Assembly (NCBI RefSeq): GCF_019320115.1
Contig: NC_089584.1
Coordinates: 79,489,922-79,553,921, forward strand
From: Miscanthus floridulus
Lineage: Eukaryota > Streptophyta > Magnoliopsida > Poales > Poaceae
Reading direction: 5' to 3'
DNA length: 64,000 nucleotides
The notes beneath the pieces are model-generated. The model saw only the letters and a program-made list of their open reading frames with translations, ran no database searches and had not been told where the DNA came from. The position numbers and the translations under genes were made by a program. Positions 1 to 11,046 of this stretch are shown here, piece after piece; position 1 is the first letter of the stretch, and every line of letters starts with the position of its first letter.

Positions 1-1916
1 CAACTACCGACGGATATGTATTCGGCTTTGGCGGTTGATAATGCAACACTATTTTGCTTCTTTGATAACCATGAAACAAGTGATCTTCCCAACAATTGAC
101 ATGTGTCTGAGGTGCTCTTCCTTTCAACCTTGCATCCCGCATAATCCGAGTCGGAGTAACTAACTAGCTCAAACTTTGCTCCTTTGGGATACCATAGACC
201 AACATTTGGTGTATGCTTCGAGTACCTCAATATTATCTTTGTAGTCTTCAAATGACTTTCTCTTGGTGATGCTTGAAATCTTGCACACATGCATACACTA
301 AACATGACATCCAGTCTTGATGCGGTCACATAGAGTAGGCTTCCAATCATAGACCGATATAATTTTTGATCCACCACATTTCCACTTGCATCACTATCCA
401 AGTTGCCATTTGTTCCCATTGGTGTACTAATGACTTTGCTATCACTTATACCAAACTTCTTGATCATGTCCTTGATATACTTGCCTTGACTCACAAATAT
501 ACCATTCTTCAATTGCTTAATTTGAAGACCAAGGAAGTAACTCAACTCTCCAGTCATGGATATCTCAAACTCATTAGCTACCATCTTTCCAAACTCATCA
601 CAAAAGTCTTGATTGGTTGATCTAAATATGATGTCATCAACATAGATTTGCAACACAAACAAGTCTTTGCCAATCTTCTTGATGAAAAGAGTGGTGTCAA
701 TCTTGCCCATCATGAACCCTTTAGAGAGTAGGAAGTCCCTCAATCTCTCATACCATGCTCTAGGTGCTTGCTTCAAGCCATATAATGCCTTCTTCAACTT
801 GTACACATGGTCGGGCTTCTTGTCATCTTCAAAACTGGGAGGTTGCTCAACATATACTTTTTCATTGATGTAACCATTTAGAAATGCACTCTTAACATCC
901 ATTTGATAGAGCTTGATATTTTAAGCACAAGCATAGGCTAGCAAGATTCTAATTGCTTCCAATCTAGCAACCGGGGCATATGTTTCTCCAAAGTCAAGAC
1001 CTTCAACTTGTGTATAGCCTTGTGTTACCAATCTTGCTTTGTTCCTTACTACTATCCTATCTTGATCTTGCTTGTTTCTAAAGATCCATTTGGTTTCAAT
1101 CACATTGTGTCCCTTTGGTCTCTCTACTAATTCTCATACTTGATTTCTTGTGAAGTTATTCAATTCTTCATGCATAGTATTTACCCAATCAACATCCTTC
1201 AATGCTTCATCTATCTTTTTTGGTTTAATGGATGACACAAATGAGAAATGCTCACAAAATGAAGCTAATCTTGATCTAGTTTGCACACCTCTAGAAATAT
1301 CACCAATGATAGTGTCCAATGGATGATCCCTTGCAACATTGGTTGGTTGGAGGATTGGAACTTGATTGCTTGCACTTGCTTGATCATTAGGTTGAGATGA
1401 TGTACTAGCCACTTGATCTTGTTCATTATCATGAGAGCTTGCTTGAGTTGTATCATCTTGCACATTTGAATTAGAGAGCACTTGCACTTGATCATCTTCA
1501 TCATTATTCACTTGCCTAGGCCTCAATTCTCCAATATCCATGTTCTTCATGGCATTTAAAAGTTGAATGCCTCTAACATCTTCTAAGTTCTCATTCTCTA
1601 CTTGTGAACCCTTGGTTTCATCAAATTCAACATCATGAACTTCCTCAAGAGTACCACTATCCAAATTCCAAACTCTATATGCTTTGCTTGTAGTGGAATA
1701 TCCGAGTAGGAATCCTTCATCACATTTCTTGTCAAACTTGCCCAATATAGTGTCTTTCTTCAAAATATAGCATTTGCAACCAAAGACCCAAAAATATACA
1801 ATGTTGGGCTTTCTACCATTCAAGAGCTCATATGGTGTCTTCTCTTTCAATGAATGACAATAAAGACGGTTGCTACAATAGCAAGCCGTGTTGATAGTTA
1901 GAGCATCTAGTGGCAC
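1..1916 (-). pseudogene. Copia pol fragment: integrase C-terminal part, reverse transcriptase, RNase H
   Basis: Minus-strand translation gives, in order, the integrase C-terminal region (1916-1134, with 'TPYELLNGRKPN' and 'GFLLGYSTTSKAYRV'), an RVT_2 start (1103-921, '[20 protein letters not shown]'), the body of the RT (about 900-400, with 'LYGLKQAPRAWYE' and the catalytic 'YVDDII' region), and the RNase H start (about 200-1, 'AEYIS'). The order INT-RT-RH is diagnostic of Ty1/copia. Reading frames are broken between integrase and RT near 1104-1134, so no full polyprotein is made. The end of RNase H and the 3' LTR lie outside the window. Confidence 0.88.
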
Positions 1917-2237
1917 TTTGATAACCGCATTTCGATACGAGTTTCACCCCTCTTAATAGTACGGCTATCAAACCTAAATGTGATCACACTCTCTAAGTGT
2001 CTTGATCACCAAAACAAAATAGCTTCTACCATTTATACCTTTGCCTTGAGCCTTTTATTTTTCTCTTTCTTCTTTTCAAGTTCAAGCACTTGATCATCAC
2101 CATGGCATCACCATCATCATGTCATGATCTTCATTTGCTTCACCACTTGGAATGTGCTACCTATCTCATGATCACTTGATAAACTAGGTTAGCAATTAGG
2201 GTTTCATCAATTTACCAAAACCAAACTAGAGCTTTCA
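1..2237 (-). mobile_element. Ty1/copia retrotransposon remnant, 5' part, running off the left edge
   Basis: Read on the minus strand, this stretch holds the outer piece of a 5' LTR (2237 down to about 1907) joined directly to copia pol coding sequence that leaves the window at base 1. The LTR begins with TGAAAGCTCTAGTTTGG, the same terminus as the element at 3786-10167. The primer binding site, gag, protease and the first part of integrase are missing. The junction lies in CTAGTGGCACT (1907-1917), a string present both in the LTR family (copy at 5471) and in the integrase coding sequence, so a microhomology deletion is the simplest explanation. The SIRE/Maximus-like assignment is from general LTR and RNase H appearance. 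Confidence 0.85.
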
Positions 2238-2269
2238 ACGACGGTGGCTAAGGTTCCGGCAAGCTCTGT

Positions 2270-2750
2270 TGTAGTAGGCTTGTTTTCCTATTGCAACAAG
2301 TAATATTTCTTTATTGCATTAGTCTCTTTTTTTCTAATGTTGCATCTTGTATTGCGCTTTCTTTCTGTTTGTTATAGTAGCCTTATTTTGCTGTTGCAAC
2401 AAGTAATATTTTTTTGTTGCATTAGCCCTTTTTCTGATATTGCATCTCGCATTGCCATTTTATTTCTGTTGTTGCAGTAGCCTTGTCTTGCTGTTGCAAC
2501 AAGTAAATTTTCTTTGTTGCATTAATCTTTTTTTTCTGATGTTGCTTTTCTCGCATTGCACTTTTGTTCTGTGTTGTTGCAGTAGCCTTGTTATGGTGTT
2601 GCAACAAGTAATATTTCTTTGTTGCATTAGTTTCTTTTTTCTGATCTTGCATCTCGCATTGCAGTAGCTTTGTTCTGTTGTTGTAGTCGCTTTGTTCTGA
2701 TGTTGCAGTAGACTTGTTCTGTTCTTGCATTACTTGTGATGGGAGCGCGG
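2270..2750. repeat. Tandem repeat, unit about 100-105 bp, four copies
   Basis: The string TTGCAACAAGTAAtattt recurs at about 2291, 2394, 2494 and 2599, each followed by 'tttgttgcattag..tttttctgatgttgcatctcgcattgca'. Spacing is 103, 100 and 105 bp. Copies are diverged, and the last degenerates into short 'gttgcagtagc..ttgttctg' units. Apparent reading frames on both strands come from this low-complexity T/C-rich repeat. I cannot assign it to an element. Confidence 0.8.
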
Positions 2751-2754
2751 TGAG

Positions 2755-3034
2755 GATACGACGCACCTAGCGGGGCGTGGCAGGGGGATGGGCGGCGCGA
2801 TGGAATGGTGGGAGGATGGGTGGCGCGGCAGGATGGCGGGAGGTCAAGCCACGCGCGAGCGTGGGACGGGTCGGCGTGACTGGCGAGTGACGCCCAAGTC
2901 TACTGTTCCACGCGAGGGCGTTCCATGCGGGGCGGGCATGGTTTGGTGCGTGGGGGGCAGAACAATCGGACGGGCCCGAGGTGCGTCCGGACATGCCTCT
3001 GAATCCGGGCGCCCGGGCGCTAGGAGCGCCATTT
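2755..3034. other. GC-rich stretch without a recognisable gene
   Basis: About 280 bp of strongly GC-rich sequence with short overlapping open frames on both strands (low-complexity Arg/Gly/Pro). It contains the near-palindrome CCGGGCGCCCGGGCG near 3005. Nothing resembles a protein family. It could be part of a MULE or another element carrying a CpG-rich fragment. Confidence 0.4.
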
Positions 3035-3120
3035 CTATATTCATGGAATTAGTTAGAGGAGGCCATACAAAAAAATTCTATATTCATGGAATTAGTTAGA
3101 GGAGGCCAACCAAAAAAATG
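3035..3120. repeat. 43-bp direct tandem duplication
   Basis: The unit starting CTATATTCATGGAATTAG occurs at 3035 and again at 3078, both followed by 'ttagaggaggcca..caaaaaaat'. The two copies differ at only a few bases, so the duplication is recent. It marks the change from GC-rich to AT-rich sequence. Confidence 0.9.
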
Positions 3121-3785
3121 GGTACAAAAAATAGGCTAAAATTTTATCTCTTTATTATTAATTAGGTATAGATATAGATTAGAATATGATTCCTAACTAT
3201 ATTTGTGTTCAATCCATAATATATAAAACAGAAGGTGTTGTATAACATAGGAGGGTTGTAGAGACAAGTAGAGACATATATTCAATGAGTTATAGTTAGG
3301 AGGAGGTGGACAAAAAATAGGCTAAAATAAGATTACGGTAATTTCTATCCTTATATATTCTTTTCTATTTCTATTTGAATTTGAATTTGGATTAGGATCC
3401 ATATAGATATAGATTAAAGTTATGATATATTATGAGCAAATATTTTTGAGCTTTACAATTGAAAAAAACCAAGGTTATATATTCTAAATTGTAAATCGTT
3501 CCGATTTTTTAAGATATATATACCTTTTACTATGTATTTAGACATAAAGTATATGTAGAAGCGTAATAAAAGCTATCTATCTAAAAAGTTCAAAGAACTT
3601 TCAATTTGGGACAACTAGAGTATTTAAATTCAGTTACAGATTTAATAGGACATTGTCATATTATTAACGATATTAACTTTATTATGGGTGTCATGATCAT
3701 CATAAACAAACTATAGCCATTAAAATTTATTAAAAAGTAAAACATAAATATATATAACATTTTTGTCCTTATTTTCTATTAACGT
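3121..3785. other. AT-rich intergenic DNA, no gene seen
   Basis: About 660 bp of AT-rich sequence without a supported ORF. The last five bases (3781-3785, AACGT) are the left target-site duplication of the copia element that follows. The stretch from about 3213 may be the left part of a small Helitron whose 3' end is at 10217 (see that entry). I see no promoter or RNA gene. Confidence 0.5.
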
Positions 3786-5796
3786 TGAAAGGTCTTAATA
3801 TGGCTTGAGAGAGGATGAATAGCCTATTTAAAAATCTACAAGATCACTAGAACAATTTGATTAGAATGACAAATAGCAAAATACAAACTTGCTCTAACTC
3901 TCCAAGGGTTGCAACCCACCTAACCAATAATTCTAATTACTATAATCACTAAGTACACAATTGGCTAAGCCACTACTCACTGAGAGCTCTCACACTTGCT
4001 GCACTAAAGAGCTCCACTAGATGAACTTAAGCTACAAAGCAAGCTCTCAATTCTAGCTACACTAAAGAGCTTGCTACAACTAGTTTGTGAAAATGTAAAT
4101 GAGTGAGTAGGGTGATTATACCGCCATATTGAGGAGTGAACCAATCACAAGATGAATACCAATTCAATCACCGGGAGAATACCAAAGGGCAAGAGACAAG
4201 CAATTTTTCTTTCGAGATTCGCATGCTTGCCGGTACGCTAGTCCCCGTTGTGTCGACCAACACTTGGTGGTTCGGCGGCTAAGAGGTGTTGCACGAACCC
4301 GGTCCACACAATTAGACACCATAAGAACCTAGCCACAAGTGAGATAACTCAATGACACAAGCAATCTACTAGAGTTACCTTTCGGCCCTCTACCGGGGAA
4401 GGCACAAGACCCCTCACAATCACCGGGAGATGGCAACGAACAATCACCAACTCGTGCCAATCCTCCTCCACTGCTCCAAGCCATCTAGGTGGCGACAACC
4501 ACCAAGAGTAATAAGAAATCCGTAGCTCCAACGATCCTCAAGTGCCACTAGATGCAATCACTCAAGCAAAAGCACTAGGAATCACTCTCAATCTCACTAT
4601 GATGATGAATCAATGATGGAGATGAGTGGGAGGTGTTTACTTAGGCTTACAAGGATGTCAAGTATGTCAAAGTGCCAAGAGAGATACCTTGGAGCCGGCC
4701 AAACACTATTTATAGACGTCCCCAAACAAATAGAGCCGTTAGAGCCAAGGTGGGGCGTCCTGCGTACTGACTGGATGCGCTGGTCGGGTTGACCGGATGT
4801 GCCCACGCTAGCGTCCGATCGCGGATCCTACGTCATGTGTCCCACATTTAAAAGAGCACCGTTCATTTCCAATGGCTAACTCCTGAGCACGTGATTAGTT
4901 AAGTGATGACCAAACTTGCTGCTCGAACGACCGGACTCAGAACCACACAGAGTCAGATCATTTCCAGAGAGGTTCCAGAGCTGTTTTAAACTGACCGAAC
5001 ATGTCAGGTCACAGGCGACCTGACGTGCCTGAGCGTCCGGTCAACACTAGCCTCACCTCCGCGCACGCGACGTTAGCGTACGCCAGCGCATTTGATTTTT
5101 GCCTGCGTGTCCGATCGCCACAACGCGCCTGCGTCCGATCGCGCCACCTTGAGATGACCGGACGCGGGCGCTGCGTCAGATCGTAGCGCCCGGTTGCTCG
5201 CAGGCCTTCTCGGCCAGAGCGGCGCCACCTCGCTATAAATGACCGGACACGCCTGGGGTGAGTCTAGTCACCCCGTGGCTTGCGTCCGGTCGTGGACCTT
5301 CTTCTCTTTTTCTTTTTCAAAGTCCACAACCGCTTCATCCTTACTTCCAACTAGCTAACCACAAAGTGTAGAACTTGTATGCACGTGTGTTAGCATTTTT
5401 CAAAACATTTTACAAGGGTCAAGGTTAGCACACTAGGTTCCTAAATGCATATGAAAGAATCATGTCACCTAGTGGCACTCGATAAACCGTTTAGCCAAAT
5501 ATTTCTCCTCTTTATAGTACGGCTATCGATCCTAAGTCACTCACACCCTCTATGGTGTCTTGAGTGCAAAACAAAAACCTACCTTATACCTTTGCCTTGA
5601 TCATCTCGATTTTTGTTTTTATCTTCTTCTTTTTCAAGTTGAGCTTGATCATCTTCAACATATGTCCATCTCTGTCTCCATAGACTTTATCACCATGCTC
5701 TACACTTGGATTGCACCAACCTAGCTTATTTCACAACTCATGACAAAGGTTAGTGCTAGATTTTATCAATTATCCAAAATCAAACTAGGGCTTTCA
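3786..5796 (-). repeat. 3' LTR of the deleted copia element (about 2.0 kb)
   Basis: On the minus strand it starts TGAAAGCCCTAGTTTG at 5796 and ends with CCTTTCA at 3786. The middle (about 4760-5300) contains many GTCCGGTC/GACCGGAC/GTCCGATCG motifs, which I associate with SIRE/Maximus-type LTRs of Andropogoneae. Several short open frames inside (for example 4349-4531 and 5001-5186) have no protein similarity. Compared with the surviving outer 330 bp of the 5' LTR, it has an extra stretch of about 40 bp near 5555-5600. Confidence 0.85.
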
Positions 5797-5812
5797 ATCT
5801 CTCTCTTTTTGG
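5797..5812 (-). other. Polypurine tract of the deleted copia element
   Basis: Immediately inside the 3' LTR the minus strand reads ccaaaaagagagagat, a purine run in the position expected for the plus-strand primer of reverse transcription. Confidence 0.7.
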
Positions 5813-6959
5813 TAATTGATGACAACCTATTTACAAAGATATTCAATTAAATCTTTTTGGATTCATGTTCCTTGCCCAAGCATATTACAATGTGTAAAAA
5901 TTATGGACAAGTTTTATCAACCCAATCTAGTAGTATTAGCTCCCCCTACATATGTGCTAAGAGTTTGGATTTGAAAGCTTTGCACATATGCATGGATTAG
6001 AAGTTTGGGAGAGTAATAGCTACCAAATGATGCTAAGGTGTAAAGAATGGACCTTTAAAGCGTGGTACCAATCGGAGTTGCCATTTTAACACTATCCTTA
6101 GCACCATATTTTGCTAGATACCACTTGAACAACAAAGACAAACTAGATACCTCGTGAGATCAATATTAGAGGTAAGGTTCTAGTACCACTTGTAAACATT
6201 AAGGTGTATCTAGCTATCCTATGCATGCTAGTTTTCATTTCAACAATTATTTTCTACAATCTAGCATACACTACACAAGCATGGATATGGAATTTAAAAC
6301 TTGTGCCATGCAAGCAAACATATGTGATGCAGATACAAATGCAACATACAAGTTTATAAGCTTGCTCCACCTACTTGTGTGCTTCAACTTTTAATTGATC
6401 CCCTTCATTTCTCCTATCTTATCTTTGTGTTACTTCTCCCCCTTTTGCAATATCTTTGGGAATTTCTCTCCCTTTGTCACCGATGACCACAAAAGGTGAG
6501 CTCAAAGGTTAGATAGGTTGTGTGAAACCAGGTGAAGTGAGGATCATTTTCCTAATTTTGGTTCAATCTAGATCATTTGCAAAAGATATTTAACTCGGTT
6601 TGATCCAAGGGCAAGCTTCTTCACACCTCCAAATGAGGGTTATCATGCACCATGTTGAGTTAAACACTTATAGCTTATTTTCTAGATTAAACACTAGGTT
6701 CATAAGCCCACAAACATGTCATATGCTACCACTAGATTATTTCAAGCAAACAAGCAATAGTGGTACCATACAAGCATCAAATTCATTTGATTTTCATGAA
6801 TAAGCCTAAGACATGATAGGAATGACTAGATGCACTAAACAAGTTCTTAGCAATGGATGAATGACATGTCAACTAATTTTACCTTGCTTTGTTCGAAGGA
6901 CAGGCATGCCATATAATGGGGGTGCATCAATACATATTTGAGAAGTTAAATATATTCAA
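5813..6959 (-). other. 3' non-coding internal region of the copia element
   Basis: This fills the gap between the RNase H remnant and the polypurine tract. On the minus strand it contains the phrase 'gacaaagggagagaaattc' followed by 'aaagggggagaag', which is typical of the long region after RNase H in SIRE/Maximus elements. SIRE relatives can carry an envelope-like frame here, but I see no open frame that supports one. Confidence 0.6.
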
Positions 6960-7458
6960 TTCATTCCTTAGCTTGCAAAACATCTTCTCATCAAATGGTT
7001 TAGCGAAGATATCGGTAAGTTGATCATCAGTGCCCACACTCTCAATACAAATGCCCCTTTTTGTTGGTGATCTCTTATGAAATGGTGGCGGACATCTATA
7101 TGCTTTGTTCTTGTATGTTGAACCGGATTGTTGGTGAGCTTGATAGCACTCTCATTGTCACATAACAATGGCGCTTGCTTGAACTTGATTCCAAAATCAC
7201 TCAAAGTAGCCTTCATCCAAAGTAATTATGCACAACAACTATCAGCCGAAATGTACTCCGTTTCGGAGGTTGAAAGTGCTACACTATTTTGCTTCTTTGA
7301 TGACTAAGACACAAGTGATCTTCTCAATAGTTGACATGTGCCCGATGTGCTCTTTCTCTCAACTTTGCATCCTGCATAATCCGAATCGAAATACCGAATA
7401 AGCTCAAACCTTGCACCTTTGGGACACCACAATCTAACGTTTTGTGTATGCTTCAAGT
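6960..7458 (-). pseudogene. Copia RNase H remnant, split by a solo LTR
   Basis: Minus-strand translation of 7216-6968 gives an RNase H C-terminal region with 'LLCDNESAIKLTNNPVQHTR' and 'KHIDVRHHFIRD', the characteristic copia RNase H motifs. The piece 7250-7458 continues upstream of it and aligns base by base with 1-230 of this window. The coding sequence resumes at 9774-9843 on the other side of the inserted LTR. No functional product. Confidence 0.85.
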
Positions 7459-9773
7459 TGTAAGTGCATCTAGCCCTTTAGTGGGTTTTGATGAATTGAA
7501 TGACAACACCATTAAAGGTCTAACAAGTTTGCTAAGTGTTGAACAGGAAATTAAGTTTATTGCATACACTTTGTGGACTGTGGAATGAAAAGTGTATATA
7601 GGTTCAACAAGAAGGCAAACTTGATAATATTCCATATAATGCTCAAATCAAGGCCAAATTGTGTATTGTTGTGTTTTAAGATCATGAAAACAATATAGTT
7701 CAAGAGAAAGACAACAATGCAAATGGAGTTGATAAAATAGCTTCTATGTTGAGGAATATCATAGTATCATAAGAAAGCAAGCATATTTGGCAAATGTTAA
7801 AAGAGACATGAGTTGATGATTTTGGATTAGCTTTGATCAAGGATTAAAGAATGAGTCAAGAATGCATAAGTGAAGAAATACCAAGCAAATGTTTAAATGA
7901 CAAAGGACACAACTCATATTGGATATAAGTTGATCTCTATGTTGGTTTGCTTGTATGGATAAAGATTTGGAAAATCACTTTGCATTGCTTTGATCAAGCT
8001 AGAAGTATGAAGATAGATATTGAAGTGAGTATTAGGAGTGTCAAGCCAAAATGAAGAGGATATAAGGAATCGTGAATTGGCTTGACCATATTGATGTTGA
8101 TTCATATATGTCTTTATGTGAATCAAACTAAAGCTTGATTGATCTCAACATTTATATCTAGAAAATATTCAAGAAAGGATTATACTATTGAAGAAATGTT
8201 TTTTCAATGGATACTTAATATGATGTGACTTGAGTATAGCTTAATAAGCTAAAGATAGCAAGGAAAGGGCTTCGAGGGACTAAACGAAGGTGAAGGGCAA
8301 GCGATGGCTTGAGGACCGAGGTACCATGGCTAAGGTGAAGAAGAGACTACTTGCATTGAGTCGAGGAACTAATCAAGCTACGAGGAGTCATATTGTGTTG
8401 AGGATCAAATCATTAGTGAAAGTCACTTGAAGCCATTGAGGTGAACTCACATGTATGGAAATGGTTCAAGTCACATGCTCAAGGTGTGTTTGCTCGAATA
8501 GATGAGATAAAAATGATTGCAACCCCTTATGAAGTGATATTAAGAAGAAATGACATATGAAGACATTGAAGACTCAAGTGGTTAAAATGGTTCAAGTCAC
8601 ATGCTTAAGGCATAATAGGAATGAGAACAATACATTCGATGGTGGAGCCTCCTATTATAAAAGGGATGTGGTGACCAACTCAAAGGTGTTTAAATTCTTT
8701 GATATTTTGAATTTGAGTATAGGAAAAAGCCGTACTATAAAGAGGGACACAATGCTTAAGCTAACATGTGCTATCAAGTGCTCAAACTTACACATGCATC
8801 CTCAGATTCACAGTCAAGATAGCCAACACTTCACTCTTACCCTTGCTGTCTTGCCTAGTGCGGCGCTACCGCACCTGAAGAGAGGCACTGCCGCAGTGCG
8901 GCATTGCCGCGACTTAAGTGACCGTTGGGGCTGGGGGTTATTTATACCTTTCCCCTTCCTCCCCAACATCTCTCTGGAGCACTCCACTCATTCAGCTCAT
9001 CCAAGAACAGAAGAGAGCAACTCTCTCTCTCACACTCACCATTGGAGCCCCTCAAACTTCTCCCTTTGATTCCCTTCCAAATCCAAGAGAGTTTGAGCTT
9101 CCAAACTGCATTAGAGAGTAGCCCTAACTGTTCTTCATCTCCTAGAGCAATTGGTTCACATTTTGGTCGGCGGTTGTGTTTATTACTCTTGGAGCTTTGC
9201 TCCTAGCCGGCCAGAGCGTCGCCCATGGAGCTTGCCAACTTGTGTAGCAGCCTCGAGAGGTTTGTAATCACCCCAAACAGCTAGTGAAAATCACCCCTCA
9301 TATCAAGAGTTCATTCTCTTGACTTAAGAACGAGGAAAGGGTTGAAAGAGACCCAAAGCCTTTGTGGCAACCTCAACAACATGGATATAGACAAGCCTTA
9401 GTGGCGAGCTAAACCACGGGATAAATCGGTGTCTCACTTGTGTTCTTGTGATTTGCATTGCTATACTTGTATTTGTTGTGATTCTAGGGTTTGGTCCCGA
9501 TCTACTTGCTCGTGCACTTCCACCAACATACAGGTGGTGAAATAGGCTCTACACTACCCCAGGAACATCAGTAATTTGCTCGATCTACTTTTTCTTGGGC
9601 AGTTTTTGAATTGTAGTTCGAGCTTGTCTGCAGGCGCAACAGTGCCGCACTTTTGTGAGATGGTGCCGCAGTGCGGCAATGCCGCACCTTGGGCCTAGAA
9701 TTTAACTTCCGCTGCGAGTTTGTTTTAAACAGGCCTATTCACACCCCCTCTAGGCGACATCAAGATCCTTTCA
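7459..9773 (+). mobile_element. Solo LTR of a SIRE/Maximus-like copia element, TSD CAAGT
   Basis: The sequence starts TGTAAGTGCATCTAGCCC and ends GACATCAAGATCCTTTCA, the classical ends of SIRE/Maximus LTRs, and is flanked by perfect 5-bp duplications CAAGT (7454-7458 and 9774-9778). There is no internal domain or second LTR, so it is a solo LTR left by LTR-LTR recombination (2315 bp). When it is removed, the flanks join into a continuous RNase H sequence matching 210-290 of this window. It carries clustered 'GTGCCGCAGTGCGGCA' type palindromic strings near 8859-8913 and 9641-9690. Short open frames inside, including 8557-9069, show no known domain. Confidence 0.93.
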
Positions 9774-9837
9774 CAAGTACCTCAATATTCTCTTTGTTGC
9801 TTTCAAATGACTTTCTCTTGATGATGCTTGAAATTAT

Positions 9838-10167
9838 GCACACTAGGTTTCTAAATGCATATGCAAGAATCATGTCACCTAGTGGCACTCGATAAATCAT
9901 TTAACCAAATATTTCTCCTCTTTATAGTACGACTATCTATCCTAAGTCACTCACACCCTCTATGGTGTCTTCATCTCGATTTTTGTTTTTCTCTTTCTTC
10001 TTTTCCAAATTGAGCTTGATCATCCTCAACATATGTCCATCTCCATCTCCATGGACTTCATCACCATGCTCCACACATGAATTACACCAACCTAGCTCAT
10101 TTCAGAACTCATGACAAAGGTTAGTGCTAGATTTCATCAATTATCCAAAACCAAACTAGAGCTTTCA
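9838..10167 (-). repeat. Truncated 5' LTR of the deleted copia element
   Basis: About 330 bp matching 5427-5796 apart from scattered substitutions and an internal loss of about 40 bp. The outer end (10167, TGAAAGCTCTAG on the minus strand) abuts the right AACGT duplication. The inner end is the GCACAC deletion junction. It should be compared with the 3' LTR only over the shared 330 bp when dating the insertion. Confidence 0.85.
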
Positions 10168-10186
10168 AACGTCTGATAGCTTTTTT

Positions 10187-10217
10187 CTCCCGTTGCAACG
10201 CACGGCATTTTTGCTAG
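10187..10217 (+). mobile_element. Possible 3' end of a small Helitron
   Basis: The stretch CTCCCGTTGCAACGCACGG followed by catttttgCTAG|T resembles a plant Helitron 3' end: a short hairpin (CCGT...ACGG) about ten bases before CTRR, with insertion before a T. The body would run to the left, interrupted by the copia insertion at 3786-10167. A possible 5' end is A|TCCATAATATATAAAAC at 3213. Only the 3' signature is reasonably convincing. Confidence 0.4.
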
Positions 10218-10433
10218 TAATACACAAAGAACTATACATTCCAATGCAATGGTATAACAAAGCTTTGGTGTTACATAAATAGAAACATGATTGTCTCAAA
10301 GCACAATATCTACCTTCGAACTCGCCAAGTGAGCAAATCCACCATGAAATGTAATGTGGGAAGATTAGGACTGGTAGTCTAGTCAAATTAATACACAAAG
10401 AACTATATTCCAACGCAATTGTGTAACACAGCT
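10218..10433. repeat. Local direct duplication of about 45 bp
   Basis: TAATACACAAAGAACTATA followed by 'ttccaaygcaatkgtrtaacaaagct'-like sequence occurs at 10218-10265 and again at 10389-10433. It lies downstream of the bHLH gene. The open frame spanning it on the minus strand (10578-10165) has no recognisable domain, and I do not consider it a gene. Confidence 0.65.
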
Positions 10434-11046
10434 CAGCTTCATGGGCTTGTTCAGTAAAGCTTGCTACAGCTGAGGTAGCCAAGGAACAATCTCCTGTAGA
10501 TGCCAGCAGAACAAGCTTGCAGCTGCAGCCGTTCCGGCTGCAGTTAATTACTAACGAAACCCCCAAGTTGCCCAGCAAGTAGATTAAGCCAACATAGATA
10601 CTATATTATCTATACTCCACTTATTTACCTATTTCATGCAGAAATTTATGTAAAATGCTACTCTAGCACGAACTATGCAATGGTACTCAATCCAGTTATT
10701 ATGAATATCTATCTGGCATGCAGAATACTGACAATGCTTGCCACACCTAATCCTGGAGTCCCTACCAAACCGCCATAGATGCTGCTGCCTGTGATTTTGT
10801 TCTCTCCTTTTTTCCCCCTTTCCAACAAACTTTTATCCACTAACAATCATGAGAATAGCACTCAGTTTAACAGATACTATGCTTCTACCAAGTCTGCGCC
10901 TCCCAATTTGTGAGTCATCAGCTAGCAACAATAGCAAATTACACTGCATATAAAGTTGGTAGCTCACTTATGGGACGTTAACATAGATCTTTTCTCAATC
11001 TATACTTGTCTACGTTTTGTATGTTAATCGATCGTCAAGCAACTTA
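10434..11046 (-). other. Downstream flank of the bHLH gene (probable original 3' UTR), no gene
   Basis: No supported ORF. Because the Stowaway at 11047-11192 sits in the stop codon of the bHLH gene, the sequence from 11046 leftwards is where the original 3' UTR should be. Transcripts reading through the MITE would use it as 3' UTR. I did not find a clear polyadenylation signal that I would defend. Confidence 0.45.

Larger units (their letters stand above)
3786..10167 (-). mobile_element. Internally deleted Ty1/copia element (SIRE/Maximus-like), TSD AACGT
   Basis: The element is bounded by AACGT at 3781-3785 and 10168-10172. It is read on the minus strand: truncated 5' LTR (10167-9838), RNase H remnant (9843-9774 and 7458-6960), long 3' non-coding internal region, polypurine tract, and full 3' LTR (5796-3786). 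Primer binding site, gag, protease, integrase and most of RT are gone. The deletion junction at 9838-9843 (GCACAC) is a short string present in both parental sequences, the RNase H region (compare 276-281) and the LTR (compare 5427). A solo LTR of another element (7459-9773) is nested in the RNase H remnant. The element cannot move on its own. Confidence 0.9.

Noticed and set aside
4349..5186. Short open frames in the 3' LTR
   Set aside because: Arise from GTCCGGTC-rich LTR sequence. No similarity to proteins.
10165..10578. A 137-codon minus-strand frame downstream of the bHLH gene
   Set aside because: Runs across the Helitron-like end and a local duplication. No domain, no splice link to the gene.
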